Shown here piece by piece: positions 1 through 8,284 of a DNA stretch of 33,104 nt; within the stretch, counting starts at the first letter, position 1; each line of letters opens with the position of its first letter. The notes below the pieces were generated by a model that saw nothing but the letters and a program-made list of their open reading frames with translations, had not been told where the DNA came from and made no database searches. The stretch lies in IMG/VR virus record IMGVR_UViG_3300008267_000190, positions 1-33,104 of that record, one strand, 5' to 3'. The DNA comes from a virus. Position numbers and translations under genes: made by a program.

Positions 1-111
1 CAGGAAAAGCAACTACTATTCCACCAGCAGGACCAGCAGGAAAAACTCCAACTGTTCCACCAGCAGGATCAGCAGGAAAAGCAACTACTATTCCACCAGC
101 AGGACCAGCAG
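1..111 (+). repeat. 39-bp direct repeat, two copies 72 bp apart, coding
   Basis: Bases 1-39 are repeated exactly at 73-111 (period 72). Both copies are in frame and encode a Gly-Lys-Ala-Thr / Pro-Pro-Ala-Gly linker. The spacer between them is a degenerate version of the same unit. The array may continue left of the window. Confidence 0.9.
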
Positions 112-2462
112 CAATTACCGAGCCAGCAGGACCAGTAGGAAAAGAAGACGAATATAATGTTCCATCAAAATTAGAACCATTTTCTAAAAGACCCGGCTCT
201 TTAGCTGCTAATGCTAGAGAAATAGGAGCATCTTTAGATATCTCAAAGGGTCAAAGAGGCTTAGCCGGCGATCCGGCTATAAGAGGAGAGCGTTCACAAG
301 ATGAAACTCAATTAATTACAAATTTATTAAATATACATAAAAAATATAATACAAAAGAAGGTAATTTATATGATAAAGCAGGTGTTTTACCTTTAGAAAA
401 ATTTAATGATAAACTAGATAAAATAGGATTTTCATTTCATAAAAAAACACCTACTTCTTCTGAGTTTGATGATGCAATTAGTGCTTTTAGAAATATGTAT
501 AGAAGAGTCAGTAGAGAGCATCAATATGGTAGATTAGAAACACAAGCAGCAAATGATTATATCGCAGGACTTAAATTAATAGCTCAGCTTTATAAAGATA
601 CTAAGCTATCAAGAATGAGCGAAGCTATTGGACTAAGAAACGCTGCAATTAATAAGTTATTGAATTTTTTAATTCCTCTTCCTAAAAATGAATTTGGTGT
701 TCTACAAACACAAAAGGGATCTTTAGATAAAGGTAGTGAAAAAGATTCTGATGGTAAAGAGGATGTAGGAGGCTTATCTTCCAAGGGAGGAGAAACATCT
801 GCCGAATTATCTAAAAAAGATGATAAAGAAAAAAATATATCTGCAAAAGATGATACAGCTAAGGATGATCGGGCATCAAAGATGCCTTCAGATGAAGAAT
901 TATTTACTTTAGGTATGAAAAATAAAGATAAAATACAAAAAAGATTTGATGTATTTAAACAGAATTTTAATTCTATTTTAGGAAATGTTGATAATATAAT
1001 CGATAGAACATTTAACTCTTTTATACCTAAAGAGCAAGGAAACGTTCCTTTAAACAAAGGAGAGCAAGAAGATAGATATCCAGTAACAGAAAATAAAATA
1101 TTTCCTTTATTTGAACAAAAAAATGGAATGTTTAAATTACGAGAAACATCTGGCGATGAGCTAGCTAATAAAATAAAATATCAATCAGATCCAAGAATTA
1201 AAGCAAAGTTTAATAAAATTAAAATTCAAAATGCCCAATCAGTGATTCAAGCCTTCAAAGCAGAATTAAAACAAAAATTTAATGATTTATTAAAAAATAT
1301 TAAATTAGAAGATTTTTTGAAGGCTTATATTAATTTATCTAAAAATGAATTAAGTTCAAAAGATTTAATTAAAAATCTAACTTCTTTTAGGCTAATAGAA
1401 GCTGATACAAATGTATCTCTACAATCTGGTTCGAGAAGATCTGGGTTTGAGGATATAAAAGATACAGAATATAAATTATTAGATTCTGTCTTAAGAATTC
1501 AAAATAAAGATAAAAGTTTATTAGATTATGTATTGGATGCATATAAGAACAATAAAAAATTTAATGATGTTTTTTCTCAAGAAGAAGTAAAAGGTATAGA
1601 AAGAAACTTTAGATCTATCTTCAGCGGAATGTTGACTCGAAAAGCTAATATTGGTTCTTTGGGAGCGTCTAAAGATACTAGTAAAAGACCAATTCCTGCG
1701 TCTTCGCCAGCACCAGCAGCACCAGCAGCAACTACTGCTCCACCAGCAGCACCAGCAGGAAAAGCAGCAGTTACTGAGCCAGTTGCGCCAGCTGATAAAG
1801 GTGAGCCAGTTGCGCCAGCTGATAAAGGTGAGCCAGTTGCGCCAGCTAAATCACCTACTACGCTTCAAATAAATTATTCGGGTAACTTTAGAGCGCCGAC
1901 TCCAGCTGAACTTAATTCTTTTAAACCTGCAAATAATAAATTATTTATACAACTTAAAGCAATAAATAAAACTTTAACAACAAAAATTATTGAAGAAGAT
2001 ATTAAAACTTTAGTATTATTATTTGAAAATTATTTAAAAACTCAAAAAATTGAAACAATTCAAGAAAATTTAATTAAAAATCGTTTAATGCTTCTTGCTG
2101 GTATTATAAAAGAAAATATGAGAATAAATGAACAAGAAGAAAAAGATCGTTTTGAAACATTGGTTGAAGAATTTTTTAAATTATTAAGAACAAGCGTACT
2201 GCCAAAACGAGAGGAAAATGCCAGCAACCAATTATATGGCCTTATTCTAAGTACTGGCGCTGTAATAGGAAGGATAAAAAAAGCTATGATTGATTATGCA
2301 AAAGAAAAAATGAAACCAGAAACTTCTTCTGAAGAAGGACCGACATCAGAGCCAACTACAGCAAATGTAGCGTCTGATCAAAAATCAACAGGAAGAAGTG
2401 ACAATGAAAAAAAAGCTTCTTTAGCTAATAGAATTGCAAATTTAATTACAGCAGATCAATAA
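3..2462 (+). CDS. Large low-complexity putative structural protein, 5' end outside window
   Basis: I do not recognise this gene. The frame is open from base 3 to the TAA at 2460-2462, so at least 819 residues are present and the true start lies upstream of the window. The first in-frame ATG at 495 has no clear ribosome binding site and is not the start. The N-terminal visible part is a Pro/Ala/Gly-rich linker made of TIPPAGPAGK-like units. A second linker near 1705-1860 contains EPVAPADKG repeats. The remainder is charged, Lys/Glu-rich and mostly helical in appearance. Around 2068-2110 it encodes NLIKNRLMLLAGI, a motif that reappears at the C-terminus of the 1040-residue protein two genes downstream. 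It lies 15 bases upstream of the next gene and just ahead of neck and tail genes, so a virion or head-associated role is inferred only from context. Composition is strongly AT-biased. Confidence 0.75.
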   Translation, partial: GKATTIPPAGPAGKTPTVPPAGSAGKATTIPPAGPAAITEPAGPVGKEDEYNVPSKLEPFSKRPGSLAANAREIGASLDISKGQRGLAGDPAIRGERSQDETQLITNLLNIHKKYNTKEGNLYDKAGVLPLEKFNDKLDKIGFSFHKKTPTSSEFDDAISAFRNMYRRVSREHQYGRLETQAANDYIAGLKLIAQLYKDTKLSRMSEAIGLRNAAINKLLNFLIPLPKNEFGVLQTQKGSLDKGSEKDSDGKEDVGGLSSKGGETSAELSKKDDKEKNISAKDDTAKDDRASKMPSDEELFTLGMKNKDKIQKRFDVFKQNFNSILGNVDNIIDRTFNSFIPKEQGNVPLNKGEQEDRYPVTENKIFPLFEQKNGMFKLRETSGDELANKIKYQSDPRIKAKFNKIKIQNAQSVIQAFKAELKQKFNDLLKNIKLEDFLKAYINLSKNELSSKDLIKNLTSFRLIEADTNVSLQSGSRRSGFEDIKDTEYKLLDSVLRIQNKDKSLLDYVLDAYKNNKKFNDVFSQEEVKGIERNFRSIFSGMLTRKANIGSLGASKDTSKRPIPASSPAPAAPAATTAPPAAPAGKAAVTEPVAPADKGEPVAPADKGEPVAPAKSPTTLQINYSGNFRAPTPAELNSFKPANNKLFIQLKAINKTLTTKIIEEDIKTLVLLFENYLKTQKIETIQENLIKNRLMLLAGIIKENMRINEQEEKDRFETLVEEFFKLLRTSVLPKREENASNQLYGLILSTGAVIGRIKKAMIDYAKEKMKPETSSEEGPTSEPTTANVASDQKSTGRSDNEKKASLANRIANLITADQ
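1776..1847 (+). repeat. 27-bp tandem repeat, 2.7 copies, coding
   Basis: The 27-base unit beginning GAGCCAGTTGCGCCAGCT is present at 1776-1802 and 1803-1829, with an 18-base partial copy at 1830-1847. Each unit encodes EPVAPADKG, so copy-number change would keep the frame. Confidence 0.9.
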
Positions 2463-2477
2463 ATTAGGAATTATAAA

Positions 2478-3245
2478 ATGAAAATAAAAATTTTATTAAA
2501 AGAAGCAAATAATTCTGAAAAAATTATAAAAATTAAAGAAAAAATTAAAAAACTTCTTAATCTTTCCGATGAAAAATTGCAAGAAATAGTAATGGAGGAT
2601 TATATAGAAAATAATGATCCTACAACAGAAGAAGATTTAAACAAAGGCTTAAAACTTATCAAAGAAGCTATTCAGGATGCAATAGAAATAGTTGCTAAAA
2701 GTTTAGGTGTTTCAAAAGATGATCTTATTTCTGATAAACAAGATAAAATTATTAAAACACCTGAAGATGAAGAGCAAACTGCTGTACGTTCTTTAGAAGC
2801 AGAAGAAGCAGCTAAAAAAGCAGAAGAAGAAGCAGCTAAAAAAGCAGTAGAAGCGGAAGAGGCGGCTAAAAAAGCAGAAGAAGAAAAAAGCGCAAAAGCT
2901 AAAAAAGCAGCAGCAGAAGCAGAAGCAGCCAAAAAAGTAGCAGAAGCAGAAGCAGCCAAAAAAGCAGCAGAAGCAGAAGCAGCCAAAAAAGCAGCAGAAG
3001 CAGAAGCAGCCAAAAAAGCAGCAGAAGCAGAAGTTGAAAAAAAACCAAAAGTTAGGATTGGTCGTAAAAAAGCTCCAGAAGAAGCACCAGCTCCTCAAGC
3101 TCCTATTGATACATCAAAAGTAGCTTCCGAAGAAGAATATTTACAAAAAAAAGATGAGATTATAGATGAAGTAATTAAAACTATAATTCCTATTTTAGTA
3201 AAAAAGATAGATAAATTTTATACTATATCAGAAAATCAGTTTTAA
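2478..3245 (+). CDS. Alanine/glutamate/lysine-rich coiled-coil protein, unknown function
   Basis: The product has 255 residues and I recognise no family. Residues 1-90 are helical and charged. Residues of about 95-190 are an A/E/K-rich stretch resembling the rigid helical repeats of TolA-type proteins (AEAEAAKKA units), likely one long helix or coiled coil. A proline-containing spacer (about 196-213) is followed by a short charged C-terminal domain. The ATG at 2478 lies 15 bases after the preceding stop, and the weak site AGGAATTATAAA precedes it. It sits between two larger unknown proteins in the same operon, and an elongated structural or scaffold-like role is only inferred. The similarity to TolA is compositional and says nothing reliable about function. 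Confidence 0.8.
   Translation: MKIKILLKEANNSEKIIKIKEKIKKLLNLSDEKLQEIVMEDYIENNDPTTEEDLNKGLKLIKEAIQDAIEIVAKSLGVSKDDLISDKQDKIIKTPEDEEQTAVRSLEAEEAAKKAEEEAAKKAVEAEEAAKKAEEEKSAKAKKAAAEAEAAKKVAEAEAAKKAAEAEAAKKAAEAEAAKKAAEAEVEKKPKVRIGRKKAPEEAPAPQAPIDTSKVASEEEYLQKKDEIIDEVIKTIIPILVKKIDKFYTISENQF
2913..3044 (+). repeat. 27-bp tandem repeat, four copies plus degenerate fifth, coding
   Basis: Units begin at 2913, 2940, 2967 and 2994, each reading GCAGAAGCAGAAGCAGCC followed by AAAAAAG(C/T)A and encoding AEAEAAKKA or AEAEAAKKV. A diverged unit follows at 3021-3044. The repeat is in frame and extends an alanine-rich helix. Confidence 0.92.
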
Positions 3246-3256
3246 GAGGTGAAAAT

Positions 3257-6200
3257 ATGGCTATACTAGATCAAGATTATGAAGAGACGATAAAAAATCC
3301 AGATTTTTATAAAGCTGGTAAAATTGAAGATATTATTTCAAGTATAAAAGAATTAATTAAAGAAAAAACAGAAGATTTTTTAATAGTTTACGATAAATCA
3401 AGATATTATGATTATACAGATAGAATCACGTCAGAAATAACTAAAAAATTATATGATATAGTAGTTGATTTATCAAAAAAAGAAGGAAATTATTTAAAAG
3501 AAATACCACATGAAGAAATTTTAGCAAAGTTAAAAACAAAACAAGCTAGAGATTTACGTGCTTCTGAAAAAGAAAAAGAAATAAAAGCTAAAGAAGAAAG
3601 AAGAGTTAATCAAGAATATCTTAAATCTATAATATTAAATCCTTCTTCTACAGAAGAAAAAAAAGCTGATGCTAGAAAAAAATTATATTTGCTTCCTTCG
3701 GGCGCTCTCTCAATAGTACAGGATCCAAATGCCTCTGAAGAAGAGAAAAAAAATGCTAAAAAATATTTACCAGCAAGATTTTCTACTGAACCGGTGGAAA
3801 CAAAGCAACAAAAAGAAAGAAGATTATTTAATATAATTTTTAGTAGAGATCCTTCAACTTCCGAAGAAGAAAAACAAAAAGCAAGAGAAGAATTATACTC
3901 TGATCCAGCTGTTGCAAAGCAGGTTATGAACGCAATAAGTGGCGTACCAGATGAAGAAAGAAAAATTGCTTCATCTTTTTATAGAAAATCTGGTGATTTT
4001 AAAGCTTTAACTCCAGAACAAGAAAAAGCAGAAGAAGATCGTTTAGAAAAATTAAGAAAAGATACAGAATATTTACGTAACACTCAAGATATTGCTTCAA
4101 GGAAGCGATTAGAAATAGCAGAATTAAAGTCTGATCCATATAATTTAAATATCGATGAAGAATCTTTCAAAAAAATTAAAGAAAAAGATATAGAAAAAGT
4201 AAAAGAATATCTTTCAGAGCTTGGATATATTGCTGAAAGCTCTAGAGAATTTACAAATTTTAGTAAACTAGTTTCTTTGGCTGCTGATTTAAGAGCTTTT
4301 TCTTATAAAATAAGTAATTCAAAGACTCCTATTGATCGTAGTTCTTTGAACTTTGTAAAAAAAGTTTTAAATGATAAAATAAAAGAAATAAGAATAGAAA
4401 TACAAAAACAACAAGGGAAAAGTACGTCTGTACGAGATAAAATTCAATTAATAGATATAGATGAAAAAAATAAAGAAAAAAATATGGCTATAGCATCCGC
4501 CGCTAAGGCAGTAAAAGATGTTATATATAAAGTTATAACTAAAGATGATGCAATTTCTTTTGGCTTATATAAAGTTAAATCATCTGATGAACCAGTACAG
4601 GAAAATTTAACTGAAAGTATTAGACTTATAAAAAAACAAAATATAATTTTTCAATATGTAGATTTATGCCTAGAAAATATACAAAAATCTTTGTTTGATA
4701 GCGTTAAATTAAATGTAGTTTTATCTGAAGGTAAATTATTACTAGAGGCAAACGCTACCGATGAAACTCAATCCGGAGATTATGATCCAATTTTTATAGA
4801 AAGAATGATTGATGAAGAATTTTCTTCATACTTAAATAATCAAAAAATTTCTAAATTAAAAACATCTTTAAAATTTGCGATTAAAAAATTTAATTCTATT
4901 ATTCAAGATTTTATTCCTGATACGCCGGGTGCAGAAAAACTTTCTTCTGATACTAGAAAAATGTTTGTAGGAGAAGCTTATGCAGAAATACTTGATTCTT
5001 TAATGCAATATTCTCAAATTTTTAAAAAAATTAATGAGATAGCTTCAAATACAGATAGTTCAGAAAGAAAAGAATTATTAAAAGATATAGAAGACTTAAA
5101 AGAACAATCTGCTAAATTTACAACAAAAATATTAACAAAATCTAAAACTATAAATAAAAAACCTTTTCTTTTAGTTAAAAATTTTGAAAACTTTTTAAAT
5201 GAAATAAATAGTGAAATATATTTACTAGCTGAAGAAACAAAACAAACATTAGAAACAACAGCGACACCTAACGTTAGCGACGAAGAAGGAGCGGAAAGAC
5301 CAGAATTTAGAAATGTTGTAAGTAGAAATGGAAAATTTGCTATTGCTGCCTACGATAAAGAATCAAATGAAGCTGTAAGATTGGCATCTCCGTTTCTTAC
5401 ATCTCTTACAGTAGCTAATTTGATTGCATCTAGAATGAATGCAAATAAAGTTTATTTCTTTATAACGCCAGAAATAGCTGAAAAATTTAAAATTCCTACT
5501 CCATCTAAGTTGCCTATAGAGAAAGGTAAATCGCCTCCTGAGTTAAAGTATGGCTTATTTACTCTTGGATATGATTATATCGAGACGCAACCACCTGTGT
5601 GGATGTCCAATAAAGATCAACTAGATAAAATTATAGATAGCCGTAAATTTGAAGATGCTAGATTGACAATAAATGATTTAAGTCCAAAAGAATTAAAGAG
5701 CTTAGAAAAAGAAAAAGCAGCTAGACAAAAAGCAAAAGAAATTTCAGCGGCTAAAGCTAAAAGAGCGAAAGAAATAGAGGCCGGCGGAGAAGAAACTCAG
5801 GCAACAACAGAAATTCCTACCACCGATACAGGTCCTGAAGTTAGTAATATTGATCAAATGATAAATATATGGAAAGATAAATCATTCGGTGCAGATATTA
5901 CTGATGTTTTTCAAGGGATTAATCTTTTTACAAAATATAAATCAGACGATAAAGATTTAGAGCCAAAAGAAGACGATATGCAAGATATAAAAACTGCAAA
6001 AGAAAAAGAAAAAAATAAAAGAGATCAAAAAAGAAGAGAATTTAAACAAAAATATGAAGAAGCAATTTCTGCTCTTGGAGAAAAAGCCTCAGAATATTCT
6101 GAAAAAGAAAAAGTTGCCGCTTTCTTGCTAGGACTTTCAGGTATTTCTAAAGTTAATCCGCAAAAAGTAAATGATTTCTTAGATATCGTTGGAATTAAGC

Positions 6201-6379
6201 GCTTTACAAGAAATCGTGGTAAAAAAGAACTACAAGAAGGTTATTATGGCGGCAAAATAATGATTATTGTTAAAGCTAGAAAGCCAATTATAGAAAATAA
6301 AATTATAAATGATAATAAAAAGGAAGAAATAGATCTAATTAAAGAAAGATTAATGCGTTTAGCCGGCTTATTAGAATAA
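3257..6379 (+). CDS. 1040-residue charged protein of unknown function, putative virion protein
   Basis: I do not recognise a family. The start at 3257 is well supported by GAGGTG seven bases upstream. Residues 1-120 are helical and charged. Residues of about 126-242 hold three clear copies and one degenerate copy of a unit like DPSTSEEEKxxAxxxLY (126-144, 153-171, 195-214 and about 227-242), probably short helical repeats. The middle is long and helix-rich. A more globular region around residues 690-800 contains aromatic and Gly/Pro residues. A Lys/Glu/Ala stretch follows near 815-855. The protein ends in LIKERLMRLAGLLE, matching NLIKNRLMLLAGI in the first gene of the window. It lies 15 bases before the neck gene. 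Context suggests a virion-associated protein, with no biochemical evidence. Confidence 0.8.
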   Translation: MAILDQDYEETIKNPDFYKAGKIEDIISSIKELIKEKTEDFLIVYDKSRYYDYTDRITSEITKKLYDIVVDLSKKEGNYLKEIPHEEILAKLKTKQARDLRASEKEKEIKAKEERRVNQEYLKSIILNPSSTEEKKADARKKLYLLPSGALSIVQDPNASEEEKKNAKKYLPARFSTEPVETKQQKERRLFNIIFSRDPSTSEEEKQKAREELYSDPAVAKQVMNAISGVPDEERKIASSFYRKSGDFKALTPEQEKAEEDRLEKLRKDTEYLRNTQDIASRKRLEIAELKSDPYNLNIDEESFKKIKEKDIEKVKEYLSELGYIAESSREFTNFSKLVSLAADLRAFSYKISNSKTPIDRSSLNFVKKVLNDKIKEIRIEIQKQQGKSTSVRDKIQLIDIDEKNKEKNMAIASAAKAVKDVIYKVITKDDAISFGLYKVKSSDEPVQENLTESIRLIKKQNIIFQYVDLCLENIQKSLFDSVKLNVVLSEGKLLLEANATDETQSGDYDPIFIERMIDEEFSSYLNNQKISKLKTSLKFAIKKFNSIIQDFIPDTPGAEKLSSDTRKMFVGEAYAEILDSLMQYSQIFKKINEIASNTDSSERKELLKDIEDLKEQSAKFTTKILTKSKTINKKPFLLVKNFENFLNEINSEIYLLAEETKQTLETTATPNVSDEEGAERPEFRNVVSRNGKFAIAAYDKESNEAVRLASPFLTSLTVANLIASRMNANKVYFFITPEIAEKFKIPTPSKLPIEKGKSPPELKYGLFTLGYDYIETQPPVWMSNKDQLDKIIDSRKFEDARLTINDLSPKELKSLEKEKAARQKAKEISAAKAKRAKEIEAGGEETQATTEIPTTDTGPEVSNIDQMINIWKDKSFGADITDVFQGINLFTKYKSDDKDLEPKEDDMQDIKTAKEKEKNKRDQKRREFKQKYEEAISALGEKASEYSEKEKVAAFLLGLSGISKVNPQKVNDFLDIVGIKRFTRNRGKKELQEGYYGGKIMIIVKARKPIIENKIINDNKKEEIDLIKERLMRLAGLLE

Positions 6380-6394
6380 GCAAGGAAAATAATC

Positions 6395-7693
6395 ATGGCA
6401 TTGCCAAATTTGTCTCCAATTTCTCAAACAAGTAAAGTAATTTTACCTCCAACTGGAAATTTTGATAATATACAAGAATCAACTCTTCCTTTTGGTGTTT
6501 ATTTATCCAATAAATATTGGTCAAATGAGCAAATTAATTCTTTTAAGACTGGTGCAGTAGAACAAGTCGCTTTTACATATAAAAAATTAGGTGGAGATGT
6601 TTTAGACGTAGAATTAGTTGAAACACAAGTCTATGCGGCTTATGAAGAAGCTTGCTTAGAATATTCTTACTTATTAAACCTACATCAGTCTAAAAATTCT
6701 CTGCCGTTTTTATTAGGTCAATCTACTGGCTCTTTTGATAGCGAAGGACAATTAAGTGGCTCTCAACAAGATATAGATAAATTGAAAAATGCTTCTCTTG
6801 CATTTCCAAAAATGATATTTCAATATGCCAAAAATATCGGTATGTCAGTAAACAGTGAAGTAATGTTAAATGGTAATGAACCTATATATAGCGCCTCTAT
6901 AAATACTATATCAGGACAACAGGATTATGATTTACAGGCAGCTGTAAATAATATTGCTGCACAAAATGGATGGAATTTAAATGGAAAAAGAATAGTAGTA
7001 AGAAAAGTATATTATAAAACACCTGGCGCTTCTTGGAATTTTTATGGTTACTTTGGAGGTCTAAATGTTGTTGGTAATTTAAGTACTTATGGCCAATATG
7101 CAGACGATAGTACTTTTGAAGTTATACCTACATGGCAAAATAAACTTCAAGCTATGGCTTATGAAGATGCAATAAAAACACGTATTTCAGATTGGTCTTA
7201 CGAATTAAGAGATAATAAATTAAGATTATTTCCTGTTTCTCAAATAACTGGACCTAGTAAAATTTGGTTTAATTTTACGATACCATCCGATGCTTGGACT
7301 GATACAGATTCAGGTGGTGGTAATTCATCAACTAGCTCTAATGTAAATGGAGTCAATAACATGAATACCTTACCTTTCCAAAATCTTCCTTATGATAAAA
7401 TTAATTCTATCGGAAAACAATGGATTAGAAGATTTTGTTTGGCTTTATGTAAAGAAATGCTAGGTCAAATTCGTAGTAAATTTGATAAAGTTCCTTTACC
7501 TGGTGATTCAGTTACTTTAAATGGAACTGCTTTGATAGCAGAAGGAAAAGAATTACAAAAAGAATTAAGAGAAGAATTAAAAACAATATTAGCTGAAATG
7601 ACATATCAAAAGATTAGTGAAGAAAGTGCAAAAATGTCCGAGGAAGTATCAAAAACACAAAGTTATATTCCAAACTTAATCTTTGTAGGATAA
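6395..7693 (+). CDS. Neck / head-tail connector-like virion protein
   Basis: The 432-residue product has features I associate with connector proteins of large contractile-tailed phages. There is an N-terminal region containing VETQVYAAYEEACLEYSYLL, a beta-rich middle with many aromatic residues, a Gly/Ser/Asn linker near residue 305-320, and a C-terminal part with KQWIRRFCLALCKEMLG and KVPLPGDSVTLNG followed by a helix. The start has GCAAGGAAAATAATC upstream. It is followed after 4 bases by a second connector-like gene and then by the sheath, the order expected for neck genes of T4-type phages (gp13/gp14 region). The family call rests on remembered motif similarity. The precise T4 counterpart is inferred. 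Confidence 0.6.
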   Translation: MALPNLSPISQTSKVILPPTGNFDNIQESTLPFGVYLSNKYWSNEQINSFKTGAVEQVAFTYKKLGGDVLDVELVETQVYAAYEEACLEYSYLLNLHQSKNSLPFLLGQSTGSFDSEGQLSGSQQDIDKLKNASLAFPKMIFQYAKNIGMSVNSEVMLNGNEPIYSASINTISGQQDYDLQAAVNNIAAQNGWNLNGKRIVVRKVYYKTPGASWNFYGYFGGLNVVGNLSTYGQYADDSTFEVIPTWQNKLQAMAYEDAIKTRISDWSYELRDNKLRLFPVSQITGPSKIWFNFTIPSDAWTDTDSGGGNSSTSSNVNGVNNMNTLPFQNLPYDKINSIGKQWIRRFCLALCKEMLGQIRSKFDKVPLPGDSVTLNGTALIAEGKELQKELREELKTILAEMTYQKISEESAKMSEEVSKTQSYIPNLIFVG

Positions 7694-7697
7694 TAAT

Positions 7698-8204
7698 ATG
7701 GCTAGGAAAAAAAAAGATAATACTACAATTATTACTCAAGCAGATGCGCCGCCACCTCCATTATTTTTAGGAGAAAAAGAGCGTAATCTAGTTAAACAAG
7801 TTAATGATGAAGTTTTAGAAAGAGTAATAGGGCAAACAATAGTCTATTATCCTATAAGCGTAGAGCATACACATTTCCATCCAGTTTATGGAGAAGCAAT
7901 AAAAAAAACTTTCTTACCTCCAATTAAAGTTAATGCTTTAGTTACATGGGATGGCTCTAAAACAACAGCAGATTCTTTCGGAGTTGATAGAACTACCTCT
8001 ATAGTTGTTAAATTTCATAGAAGAAGATTAGTAGAAGATCAAGATTTATTTGTTAAAGAAGGCGATTTTATTCTTTATGGAAATACTTTTTATGAAATTG
8101 CTTCATTGAATGAAATAAAAAATTTATTTGGTCAAATAGAAAATAAATTTGAAATAGACGCAAAATGTATCAAGGCAAGAGAAAGTATTTTTAATGCAAA
8201 GTAA
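7698..8204 (+). CDS. Neck-like protein, possible gp14-type or tail-completion protein
   Basis: The 168-residue protein has a basic N-terminus (MARKKK), a short proline run and then a compact beta-rich domain. Motifs include VIGQTIVYYPI, PVYGEAIKK and EGDFILYGNTFYEIASL, which look like a beta-barrel adaptor or head-completion fold of contractile-tailed phages. The gene starts 4 bases after its upstream neighbour and is the last one before a roughly 80-base gap and the sheath gene. Position supports a neck or tail-terminator role. Assignment to T4 gp14 in particular is a guess. The CDS itself is clear. Confidence 0.55.
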   Translation: MARKKKDNTTIITQADAPPPPLFLGEKERNLVKQVNDEVLERVIGQTIVYYPISVEHTHFHPVYGEAIKKTFLPPIKVNALVTWDGSKTTADSFGVDRTTSIVVKFHRRRLVEDQDLFVKEGDFILYGNTFYEIASLNEIKNLFGQIENKFEIDAKCIKARESIFNAK

Positions 8205-8284
8205 AATGACATTTGGTAAATTAGTTTACTATTTATAATAAATAAAGTTTTATTATTTTTTAGTTTTTAAGGAGACATAAAATA
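8205..8284 (+). promoter_or_regulatory. AT-rich leader of the sheath gene, possible late promoter region
   Basis: This 80-base gap is one of the few between tail genes. It holds ACTATTTAT (8228-8236) directly followed by AATAAATAAAG, and ends with the strong Shine-Dalgarno site AAGGAG (8269-8274) ten bases before the sheath ATG. The same ACTATTTAT word occurs in the gap before tube gene 1 (11118-11126). I see no convincing sigma70 -35/-10 pair. A phage-specific late promoter is possible but unproven. Confidence 0.25.

Noticed and set aside
1651-1872. Gln/His/Leu-rich + strand open frame in the Pro/Ala linker
   Set aside because: It is an out-of-frame reading of the linker repeats inside the first gene, with no ribosome site.
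1776-3044. CRISPR-like tandem repeats
   Set aside because: The repeats are directly adjacent, lack spacers and keep a reading frame, so they are coding repeats.
2672-3098. Antisense open frames rich in Ala or Phe/Cys opposite the alanine-rich gene
   Set aside because: They arise from reverse reading of the GCA/GAA/AAA repeat and have biased, low-complexity composition and no ribosome sites.
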